This document shows positions 1 to 6,557 of a stretch of 9,853 nt of DNA, piece after piece. Source of the stretch: an uncultured Peptococcaceae bacterium. GTDB lineage: Bacteria > Bacillota > Peptococcia > Peptococcales > Peptococcaceae. The DNA lies in NCBI GenBank assembly GCA_910585405.1, contig CAJUDO010000051.1:1-9853 (forward strand), read 5' to 3'. Each line of letters opens with the position of its first letter. The first letter of the stretch is position 1. The notes under the pieces are model-generated. The model was not told the origin of the DNA. It was given only the letters and a program-made list of their open reading frames with translations, and did no database searches. Both the position numbers and the translations under genes were made by a program.

Positions 1-113
1 GGGATATCGGCTAATTTATCCTTATACCGTAGCCTAATATTATTGTAGTAGAACCCATTTTTTTATTACTTAAAAAATCGGTAATTTACAAAGCAGAAAA
101 ACGGAACTATAGA

Positions 114-142
114 TTGCAAAGGTTAATTATTCGTGTTATCAT
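114..142 (+). promoter_or_regulatory. probable housekeeping promoter with extended -10
   Basis: A TTGCAA -35-like box (114-119) is followed after 17 nt by TATCAT (137-142). A TG dinucleotide at 134-135 gives the extended form TGnTATCAT. Transcription would start near 149, leaving a leader of about 70 nt before the start codon at 218. It is the best promoter candidate in the AT-rich stretch 1-217, which otherwise holds no recognisable gene. It would drive the three overlapping genes that follow. The call rests on box match and spacing only. Confidence 0.5.
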
Positions 143-217
143 AAAAGTTACAAGGTTATTGTTAATTTCGTGATTTATTTTGCTTTTATAATTAATATTG
201 TAACAAGAGGACCGAAT

Positions 218-817
218 ATGGTAAAAATTATTATTGGTGGAGTAGCGTTCCTTTTATTTATAATTTACGATTTAGAGCAGGCAGATGCTTTTGGCAGACA
301 GTTTCATAATATAGTACGGCTATTTTTTTTACTTGGTTTTGTGTTTTTAACCTTTTCAACGATTAATGTAGTAAGAATGCAAGTAGCTACACTAGCTTTT
401 TGGAAGTTTCATTCTGCCTTTTTTTTATTTTGTGCAGTGTGTTTTCTTTTTTTGTTGATTTATACACTTTTTTTTGCTTTGCCTTTTCAGGAAACCTATA
501 TAGTGCAAGATGTTGGAAACAGAGTTTGCGCGCGAGGAATGTATGCTTTGTGTCGTCATCCTGGTGTATTATGGTTTACGGGATTTTATCTTTCACTGTG
601 GTTTGCTTTGGGCGGTCTCCAGTTACTTTGCATAGCACTTTGGTATTGTTGTTTGAATTTATGTTATGTGATTTTTCAAGATAGGTATACGTTTCCTAAA
701 ATATTTTTTGATTATGCGCACTATAGGCAGCAGGTTCCTTTTTTAATTCCTAACAGAAAAAGTGTGCGGCAATGTCTTAGCACTTTGCGGAAAGCCGGTG
801 ATCTTCGTGAAATTTGA
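218..817 (+). CDS. ICMT-like integral membrane methyltransferase
   Basis: This 199-residue protein is very hydrophobic, with about five membrane segments (near residues 2-18, 32-52, 64-88, 115-131 and 133-153). The C-terminal half carries the signature of the isoprenylcysteine carboxyl methyltransferase / phospholipid methyltransferase superfamily: an Arg-His-Pro motif (113-115) at the start of a membrane helix, then a cytoplasmic tail with spaced Tyr and Phe residues ending in VPFLIP (173-178). Family members transfer a methyl group from S-adenosylmethionine to carboxylates, amines or hydroxyls of lipid-like substrates at the membrane; bacteria usually lack prenylated proteins, so the substrate here is unknown. 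I chose ATG 218 because AAGAGG (205-210) sits 7 nt upstream; an upstream GTG at 170 lacks a good ribosome binding site. The gene is visibly more AT-rich than its neighbours and encodes nine cysteines. Its end overlaps the GH3-family gene, suggesting coupled translation and a shared pathway. Confidence 0.8.
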   Translation: MVKIIIGGVAFLLFIIYDLEQADAFGRQFHNIVRLFFLLGFVFLTFSTINVVRMQVATLAFWKFHSAFFLFCAVCFLFLLIYTLFFALPFQETYIVQDVGNRVCARGMYALCRHPGVLWFTGFYLSLWFALGGLQLLCIALWYCCLNLCYVIFQDRYTFPKIFFDYAHYRQQVPFLIPNRKSVRQCLSTLRKAGDLREI

Positions 818-2447
818 GCAAAAACTGAAAAAACTTTCGCAGGAAGAAATTTGGCAGGAATATTGCGGCTTTCTTGACTTGTCGTTGGAAGAATATATGC
901 AGATACAAAAGCGATTGATGGAAGAACAGATTGTGCTGTGGAGTCGCAGTGCCTTAGGCCAGCGTTTTTTGCAGGGGAAAGAACTGCATAGTATTGCGGA
1001 ATTTCGTCAGCAAATACCCTTGACAACTTATGAGGATTATGCGGATATATTGTTGCAAAAGCAAGGCTCCATGCTGCCCGATGAACCCATTATCTGGATT
1101 CAGACGACTTGGGAAGGCGGGCGGCATCCCATTAAGGTAGCTCCCTACACAAAAAGTATGTTGGATACCTATCGCAATAATGTGTTGGCCTGTATGATTT
1201 TATCTACAACAGAAACAAAAGGAAAATTTGACATCAAAGCCTATGATACTTTTTTATACGGCTTGGCCCCCTTGCCCTATGCGACGGGCTTGTTTCCCTT
1301 AGCTCTGCAGGATGAAATTCAGATCGATTTTCTGCCTCCAGTAAAGGAAGCAGTGACAATGTCCTTTGGCGAGCGCAATATAAAGGGTTTTAAGATGGGC
1401 CTTTCCCGCGGCATTGATTTCTTTTTTGGTTTAGGCAGTGTAGCTTATTTTGTCAGCTTGAGTGTAGCTGGAATGGGGTCCTCTAAAAGTAAGGGGAAAG
1501 ACGGCAGAAAACTGTCTTCTTGCTCGTTGCCTATGTTGTATCGGTTATTGCGGGCCAAATATCGTTGCCGTAAAGAAGAACGAGAGTTGTTGCCAAAAGA
1601 TTTGTTTCAATTAAAAGGCTTTATGGTGGCAGGTACGGATAATCATTCTTATAAAGATGATTTGGAGCGAATGTGGGGAATCCGGCCCATGGAATTGTTT
1701 GCCGGTACAGAGCCGAGCTGCATTGGCACGGAAACCTGGACACGCAACGGTATGTATTTCTTTCCAGATACGTGCTTTTATGAGTTCATTCCCGAACAGG
1801 AGATGGAGCGTAACTTAAGTGACCCGACCTATCAACCCAAGACCTATTTGATGGACGAGGTGATTCCCGGAGAAAAATATGAATTGGTGATTTCTGTTTT
1901 AAAAGGCGGCGCTTTTGTGCGCTATCGGGTTGGTGACGTTTATCGTTGTGTAGGATTAGAAAATCAAGAAGATGAAACACATATTCCTCGTTTTCAATAT
2001 ATTGATCGCATTCCTACAATTATAGACATTGCAGGTTTTACGCGAATTTCAGAGCATTCGATTCAAAATGTGTTGGAATTGTCGCAGCTGCAGATTGTAG
2101 ATTGGTTTGCCATGAAGGAATACAATCAGGATAAACGGCCTTTTTTGCATCTTTATGTGGAAATGTCCCCGCAATCCTTGGTGAGCCAGGCTGTCACTCG
2201 GGAAATTTTGCGAGAACATCTCAGTGTATATTTTAAATATGTTGATCAGGATTATAAGGATTTAAAACGAATTTTGGGTGTCGATCCGCTGGAAATTACC
2301 ATTTTAAAATGTGGTACGTTTTTTGCCTATGAGCAGCGGTGGGGAAAGCATCTGCGCAAGATCAATCCTCCTATATATGATGTAATGGATTTGCTGCGTT
2401 TGCAGGAGACTGTGGACCCAGGTTATCGGGGAGGGCGTTTGCTATGA
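798..2447 (+). CDS. GH3-family acyl-adenylate ligase-like protein
   Basis: This 549-residue soluble protein resembles the GH3 (auxin-responsive promoter) family of the ANL adenylating superfamily. Such enzymes activate a carboxylic acid with ATP and usually transfer the acyl group to an amino acid or other nucleophile. Visible landmarks are a GTE motif (FAGTEP, 301-306) where the family has its second nucleotide-binding motif, and YRVGD (376-380), the third motif, whose Asp binds ATP ribose. An FTRISE stretch follows at the hinge to the C-terminal domain, and Lys521 lies in a KINPP segment like the family's NQYKVPR. The first motif, normally TSGTTG, is altered to TTWEGG (103-108), so activity is uncertain. 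GTG 798 is preferred because GGAAAG (789-794) precedes it; GTG 807 is possible, while GTG 762 lacks a ribosome binding site. The gene overlaps the upstream methyltransferase by 20 nt and the downstream gene by 4 nt. Substrate unknown. Confidence 0.8.
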   Translation: MIFVKFEQKLKKLSQEEIWQEYCGFLDLSLEEYMQIQKRLMEEQIVLWSRSALGQRFLQGKELHSIAEFRQQIPLTTYEDYADILLQKQGSMLPDEPIIWIQTTWEGGRHPIKVAPYTKSMLDTYRNNVLACMILSTTETKGKFDIKAYDTFLYGLAPLPYATGLFPLALQDEIQIDFLPPVKEAVTMSFGERNIKGFKMGLSRGIDFFFGLGSVAYFVSLSVAGMGSSKSKGKDGRKLSSCSLPMLYRLLRAKYRCRKEERELLPKDLFQLKGFMVAGTDNHSYKDDLERMWGIRPMELFAGTEPSCIGTETWTRNGMYFFPDTCFYEFIPEQEMERNLSDPTYQPKTYLMDEVIPGEKYELVISVLKGGAFVRYRVGDVYRCVGLENQEDETHIPRFQYIDRIPTIIDIAGFTRISEHSIQNVLELSQLQIVDWFAMKEYNQDKRPFLHLYVEMSPQSLVSQAVTREILREHLSVYFKYVDQDYKDLKRILGVDPLEITILKCGTFFAYEQRWGKHLRKINPPIYDVMDLLRLQETVDPGYRGGRLL

Positions 2448-4987
2448 CAACTGGTTATGCATTTATTTCGATTATTGCGTTAGTTTGTTATGTGTTTTTA
2501 TTACTGACTTTTATGGCCGCCAAAAAAAGCAAGCTGATCCATGTATTTATGTTGGTGTTGGTTTGCATGATCCTTTGGACTGGCGGTTCTTTCTGCATGC
2601 GTGCGCTGCTGTGGCCTGGGGTTAAATTTTGGTATGATGTTTCTATTTTAGGATTGACTCTGGCGCCCTATGCTTTTTTCCTGTTCAGTCAGGAGTTTGT
2701 AAAAGTTGACGCGCCCTTTTGGCGAAAATTTTGGCTGGTGTTGATTGGTCTGGCCAACGGCTGCAATATGATAACCGGCAGTTTGCTGGCGCCGCCAGAG
2801 ATGCTGGTCGCAGCGGACGGTACGATTTCTTTTATCTATCATACCACCTGGAAGGTTTTGTTCCTTTATGGTGTTACCTTTGGTGTCAGCATTCAGATGT
2901 TTTATTTGATTTGGCAAAAGAGCAAGCAGGATGAAATGATTAAACGGCAATTTATGCCTATTGTCTTAGGCATTTTGCTACTATATGCAGGGAATGTGGT
3001 CATTTTTCTGCCTATGTTTAAGGGATTTCCTGCAGATATTTTAGCTGGTATTGTCAATGTATTTTGCCTGTTCTATATGCTGTATGCGCGCCGTATGTTT
3101 AAGCTGACGCTGCTGGTATCGAAAGGAAGCTGCTATGTAATTGCCGCTGTTTGTTCCTTGCTGATTTTCAGCAATGTGGTGTTTCCATTGCGCCGGTTTG
3201 TGATGGATAAATTCCCAAGATTCGCTAACTCCGATATATTGATTGTTTCCGTCATATTTTTAGTGGCGACGGTATGTATTTATCAGGCGTTAAAACATCT
3301 GCTGGATAAAATTTTTATTCGCGAGGAACTGATACGATCGGAAACATTAAAAGAATTCAGCGCCGCAGTTTCCCGAAGTCTGAATATTAATGAAATTTTA
3401 GATGTGATGGTGCAGGTTATTCAGAATACCATCGGCGTCAAAAAAGTCTATGTATGTTTGATTCATAACAATGGCGATCGCTATCAGGTTAGTTATAGCA
3501 CCAACGCATTGGACAAGCGCAGCTATTACCTGAAGAAAGATAATCCAGTCGTGGTATGGCTGGAGCGAAATAATGCCTGTCTGTTAATGAAGGACTTCCG
3601 CAGAACGGTAGCTTATAAGTCTATGTGGGAGACGGAAAAACAGCTTCTGGTGGATTTGGAGATTGAATGTCTGGTGCCGCTGGAAGATGAACAGCAGCTG
3701 GTAGGCTTTGTCATGATGACAGGCAAAGAAAAAAATACAAGCTTTACTTATGATGATTTGAATTTTTTGGATTCGGTGAAGTCCATTGGCTCCATTGCTG
3801 TAAAAAATTCTCATCTGTATGAGAAGGTTTATCTGGAAGCGCGGATTGATGAGCTGACAGGCTTGTTAAACCGCAAATATTTTTATGAAATTTTAGAGCA
3901 GGAAACGGAAAAACACAAGAACAGCTCCCTCAGTTTGGTTCTGCTCAGTGTAGATGATTTTAAGCTCTATAACCAGCTATATGGTACTCAGGAAGGCGAT
4001 TTGGCGTTGCAGCAGGTGGCAATGGTTTTGCGGGCTTGTGTGGGTGAAAACGGGTATGTAGCCCGCTACAGCGGAAAGGAGTTTGCGCTTATTTTGCCCC
4101 AGCATGATATGCTGGCAGCGAAAAATATGGCTGATAACATTCGTCAGCAAGTGATGGATATCAACAAACAACGGCCCAATCAGTTTTACCGGCAAAAGGT
4201 GCTGACCATCAGCGCCGGTATCTGCGCAATTCCTTATGCAGCCAACAATCGGAAACAATTGATGGACAACGCGGACCAGGCATTGTATCAGGCCAAACGC
4301 AGCGGAAAAAATAAAGTGGTTATTTATGCGGTGGGAGAAATACAGCGGAGTTGTCCGTTATCTGCAGAAAGTGGCACAGGATATCGGGAAGGAATCTATT
4401 CTGAATATGCTTCCACTATTTATGCGCTGACTGCGGCCATTGACACCAAGGATCATTACACCTTCAGCCACTCTAAAAATGTGGCCGTTTATGCGGCAAG
4501 CTTTGCGAAAGCATGCGGTTTGAACACGGAGAGTGTGGCCATTATTGAGGAAGCTGCCTTACTACATGATATTGGGAAAATCGGCATCCCAGAACACATT
4601 CTTAATAAGCCGGGACGGCTGGAGCCCGATGAATATCAGATTATGCAGCAGCATGTAGAAAACTCCATTGGGATTATCAGGCATCTGCCTTCGTTGGATT
4701 ATGTCATTCCTGCTGTGATTGGGCATCATGAACGCTGGGACGGCAAAGGGTATCCGCGGCATATTGGGGGGGAGGACATCCCCCTTTCCGCACGGATTCT
4801 TTGCATTGCTGACTCCTTTGACGCTATGATTTCCTGCCGATCTTATAAGAAGGCATATTCGGAAGAAAAAGCGCTGACAATCATTTTAGAAGAATCGGGT
4901 CGCCAGTTTGACCCCAAATTAGGGCCGCTGTTCGTACAAATGGTGCAGGAAGGCATAATTCGTTCTGTACAGAATGAGAATTCATAA
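2444..4987 (+). CDS. 7TM-GAF-degenerate GGDEF-HD-GYP signalling protein (probable c-di-GMP phosphodiesterase)
   Basis: This 847-residue membrane protein starts with a region like the histidine-kinase N-terminal 7TM sensor (residues 1-220, with WTGGSF and downstream Trp/Pro landmarks). Two more hydrophobic segments follow (about 228-249 and 263-287), then a GAF-like domain (300-455), a GGDEF domain (462-630) and an HD-GYP domain (655-840). The GGDEF domain keeps DELTGLLNR (469-477), but its signature is SGKEF (543-547) and the first metal-binding Asp is Ser502, so cyclase activity is unlikely. No RxxD inhibitory site is present. The HD-GYP domain is intact: HDIGK (708-712), His737, HHE (761-763), DGKGYP (766-771) and Asp790. 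It should hydrolyse c-di-GMP, with the N-terminal region sensing a membrane or extracellular ligand (inferred). The start ATG lies in an ATGA overlap with the GH3-family gene, preceded by GGGGAGGG (2428-2435), indicating translational coupling. Confidence 0.9.
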   Translation: MTTGYAFISIIALVCYVFLLLTFMAAKKSKLIHVFMLVLVCMILWTGGSFCMRALLWPGVKFWYDVSILGLTLAPYAFFLFSQEFVKVDAPFWRKFWLVLIGLANGCNMITGSLLAPPEMLVAADGTISFIYHTTWKVLFLYGVTFGVSIQMFYLIWQKSKQDEMIKRQFMPIVLGILLLYAGNVVIFLPMFKGFPADILAGIVNVFCLFYMLYARRMFKLTLLVSKGSCYVIAAVCSLLIFSNVVFPLRRFVMDKFPRFANSDILIVSVIFLVATVCIYQALKHLLDKIFIREELIRSETLKEFSAAVSRSLNINEILDVMVQVIQNTIGVKKVYVCLIHNNGDRYQVSYSTNALDKRSYYLKKDNPVVVWLERNNACLLMKDFRRTVAYKSMWETEKQLLVDLEIECLVPLEDEQQLVGFVMMTGKEKNTSFTYDDLNFLDSVKSIGSIAVKNSHLYEKVYLEARIDELTGLLNRKYFYEILEQETEKHKNSSLSLVLLSVDDFKLYNQLYGTQEGDLALQQVAMVLRACVGENGYVARYSGKEFALILPQHDMLAAKNMADNIRQQVMDINKQRPNQFYRQKVLTISAGICAIPYAANNRKQLMDNADQALYQAKRSGKNKVVIYAVGEIQRSCPLSAESGTGYREGIYSEYASTIYALTAAIDTKDHYTFSHSKNVAVYAASFAKACGLNTESVAIIEEAALLHDIGKIGIPEHILNKPGRLEPDEYQIMQQHVENSIGIIRHLPSLDYVIPAVIGHHERWDGKGYPRHIGGEDIPLSARILCIADSFDAMISCRSYKKAYSEEKALTIILEESGRQFDPKLGPLFVQMVQEGIIRSVQNENS

Positions 4988-5091
4988 AAGAGAAATTTTC
5001 TAAAAAACCTGAATAGTTACTTTCCTTTTCTTCTTCTCTATGTTAAGCTATCAGTAGTAATTTCATGTGAAAAAATAAAGGAGGAAAAAAC

Positions 5092-5955
5092 ATGAAGAAA
5101 AAAATGAAAACATGGCTGGTATTGGGCTTAGTTGTAATGCTGTTGGTAAGCCTGACAGCTTGCGGCAATGGTGGAAATTCCACTGAGGATGTAATGAAGG
5201 CAGCACAGGATGCACTGAATGAAGTAAGCAGTATGCGTTATGACATGGTTATGGATATGGACATGTCTGCTGGCGGTCAGACCATCACAAGCAATACGAC
5301 AGGAAAAATTGCCTACAATGCTGACCCGTTGACAATGAAAATGCAAATGACCGTGGATATGGGTGCACAGGGAAAAGTCGATATGCTGATGTATGCTGGC
5401 CAGGATGGAGACAATCTGGTAATGTACATGAACGATGGTACTACCTGGGGCAAACAGACTTTAGCTGATGCATCTCAGTTGGAGCAATACAAAGCGCAGG
5501 ATTCCATGAGCATTTATCTGGAAAATATTGATTCCTTCAAGGAAGCTGGCACAGAACAGATAAATGGCGGTGAAGCCACAAAGTATGAAGGGATTATTGC
5601 AAACGACGCTTTGAATGAAGTTATGGCGGCGTCCGGTATGGAAGAACAGCTGGCCCAGTATGGTTTGACCGCTGAGGAGGCTGCAGCAATCTATCAGGAT
5701 TTAGGGGATCTGCCCGTTGCAATCTGGATTGACAGCGAAAGCAAGCTGCCTGTAAAATACGAAATGGACATGACAGCTATGATGCAGAATATTATGACGA
5801 AAGTCTTTGAAAAGATGGATGTTGCTGCAGAAGATATGGATTTTACAGTAGACAAAATGTTTATTTCCATGACGTTATATGATTTCGACAATGTAGGAGA
5901 AATTGCAATTCCAGAAGAAGCAAAAAATGCTCCAGAAATGAACTTAGGCGTATAA
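5092..5955 (+). CDS. methionine-rich DUF6612-like lipoprotein
   Basis: This 287-residue predicted lipoprotein has a Lys-rich n-region, a hydrophobic core (residues 8-20) and a lipobox LTAC, with Cys24 as the lipid-modified residue. It should be anchored outside the cytoplasmic membrane. The body resembles the DUF6612 / LppX-like lipoproteins of Firmicutes: an N-terminal AxxALNEV segment, then alternating polar/hydrophobic beta-strands forming a cradle that may bind hydrophobic molecules (family-level inference). Thirty of the 287 residues are methionine, many in alternating patterns such as MVMDMDM and MKMQM. AAAGGAGG (5077-5084) lies 7 nt before the ATG and is a strong ribosome binding site. 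It sits 104 nt after the HD-GYP gene. I see no convincing terminator or promoter in that gap, so read-through from the upstream operon is possible. An intrinsic terminator follows closely. Its molecular function is unknown. Confidence 0.8.
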   Translation: MKKKMKTWLVLGLVVMLLVSLTACGNGGNSTEDVMKAAQDALNEVSSMRYDMVMDMDMSAGGQTITSNTTGKIAYNADPLTMKMQMTVDMGAQGKVDMLMYAGQDGDNLVMYMNDGTTWGKQTLADASQLEQYKAQDSMSIYLENIDSFKEAGTEQINGGEATKYEGIIANDALNEVMAASGMEEQLAQYGLTAEEAAAIYQDLGDLPVAIWIDSESKLPVKYEMDMTAMMQNIMTKVFEKMDVAAEDMDFTVDKMFISMTLYDFDNVGEIAIPEEAKNAPEMNLGV

Positions 5956-5987
5956 TTCTTTTGGCAAAAAACTTCTAATGTAACTAT

Positions 5988-6030
5988 AGGCTTGCTTTCC
6001 GATTTTTAGATTGGGAAGCAAGCCTTTTTT
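5988..6030 (+). terminator. intrinsic terminator after the lipoprotein gene
   Basis: A 13-bp stem (5988-6000 with 6013-6025, one G-U pair) has a 12-nt loop and runs directly into six T residues (6025-6030). It lies 32 nt after the lipoprotein stop codon and separates that transcription unit from the leucine operon. Confidence 0.92.
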
Positions 6031-6144
6031 GTGTAGCACAACGTCTGGCTTGTCGTGCAGACAGCGGAAACTTATCACAGGATGAAAATTTTTTCCAAGT
6101 ATAACTGTAAAAGGTGGAATGAATAAAGGTTCGATGGTGAGAGC

Positions 6145-6174
6145 GAAATTCTATATAAGAAAATATGGAATTTC
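6145..6174. repeat. 7-bp inverted repeat upstream of the leu promoter
   Basis: GAAATTC (6145-6151) and GAATTTC (6168-6174) form a perfect inverted repeat with a 16-nt spacer, ending 12 nt before the -35 box at 6187. It could be an operator for a regulator of the leucine genes, but it does not match the CodY consensus well and could be chance in AT-rich DNA. The rest of 6031-6186 shows no gene; the two tiny ORFs there lack well-placed ribosome binding sites. Confidence 0.3.
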
Positions 6175-6186
6175 TTTAATTTTAAA

Positions 6187-6215
6187 TTGACAACTATATT
6201 TTGAATGATTATAAT
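6187..6215 (+). promoter_or_regulatory. consensus housekeeping promoter of the leu operon
   Basis: TTGACA (6187-6192) and TATAAT (6210-6215) are both perfect consensus boxes separated by exactly 17 nt. Transcription should begin around 6222, just ahead of the T-box Stem I. A promoter this strong fits a gene set controlled mainly after initiation, by the T-box attenuator. Confidence 0.93.
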
Positions 6216-6239
6216 GATAAAATATAAGTCAAAAATGTT

Positions 6240-6475
6240 GATGGGGAAGAGTAGCTTGCAGACTGGTTTACAGAGAGCTGCCGGAAGGTGCAAGGCAGTG
6301 ACTGGCGCAAGGGAACTGGCCCCGGAATTGTTTTTCTGAACAGGATAGCATGTCGTCAGTAGGAAAAATCGGTCTCGCCGTTATAGAGTTTGAGTGGACA
6401 GAAATAGTTTGTTTCTGTCAAATAGAGTGGTAACGCGGAATCCTTTTCGTCTCTGAGAGATGAAAAGGATTTTTT
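6240..6475 (+). promoter_or_regulatory. T-box leader, probably sensing tRNA-Leu (CUG specifier)
   Basis: Stem I can be drawn with a basal GGGG/CCCC helix (6243-6246 with 6320-6323), an AGTA at 6250-6253, the helix CTTGC/GCAAG (6255-6259 with 6307-6311), an AGAGAG bulge (6272-6277) and an apical stem CTGCC/GGCAG (6278-6282 with 6294-6298). The apical loop holds GGTGCAAG, like the conserved tRNA-elbow contact. Aligning the 3' side of the Specifier loop with the architecture known from glyQS places CTG at 6316-6318, a leucine codon. A stem III hairpin (GACAGAAA 6397-6404 with TTTCTGTC 6412-6419) is followed by the T-box core AGAGTGGTAACGCGG (6424-6438). Its UGGU (6428-6431) would pair with the ACCA end of a tRNA having discriminator A, as in tRNA-Leu. 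Uncharged tRNA should stabilise the antiterminator and permit transcription of leuCDB. T-box identity is very sure; the CUG reading is moderately sure. Confidence 0.95.
6439..6475 (+). terminator. T-box attenuator (transcription terminator)
   Basis: ATCCTTTTC (6440-6448) pairs with GAAAAGGAT (6462-6470), extended inward by GTCT/AGAT pairs, and runs into a T tract ending at 6475. The 5' arm follows directly after the T-box core, so formation of the competing antiterminator would sequester it. This is the off-state of the leucine T-box. Confidence 0.93.
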
Positions 6476-6557
6476 GTCTGTATCAGTCTACAACGAATCC
6501 GTGGAAAAAGCTTAGGCTGTTTTCATAGAGAAAATCACAAGAAGGGATGATGCAAAA

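Noticed and set aside
6..88. Near-repeat ATCGGCTAATTTA (6-18) and ATCGGTAATTTA (77-88), plus AATTTATCCTT shared by 13-23 and 9427-9437
   Set aside because: Short, AT-rich and imperfect or only two copies; easily expected by chance in such sequence.
4988..5091. Possible promoter for the lipoprotein gene (GTTACT 5016-5021, TATGTT 5039-5044)
   Set aside because: Spacing is 17 nt but both boxes match the consensus poorly; not strong enough to annotate.
6119..6190. 23-codon ORF (MNKGSMVRAK...) upstream of the leu promoter
   Set aside because: The GGTGG before it is only one base from the ATG, too close to act as a ribosome binding site, and the ORF runs into the -35 box of the leu promoter.
6145..6205. 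Possible CodY box near the leu promoter
   Set aside because: No 15-mer here approaches AATTTTCWGAAAATT closely enough to call.
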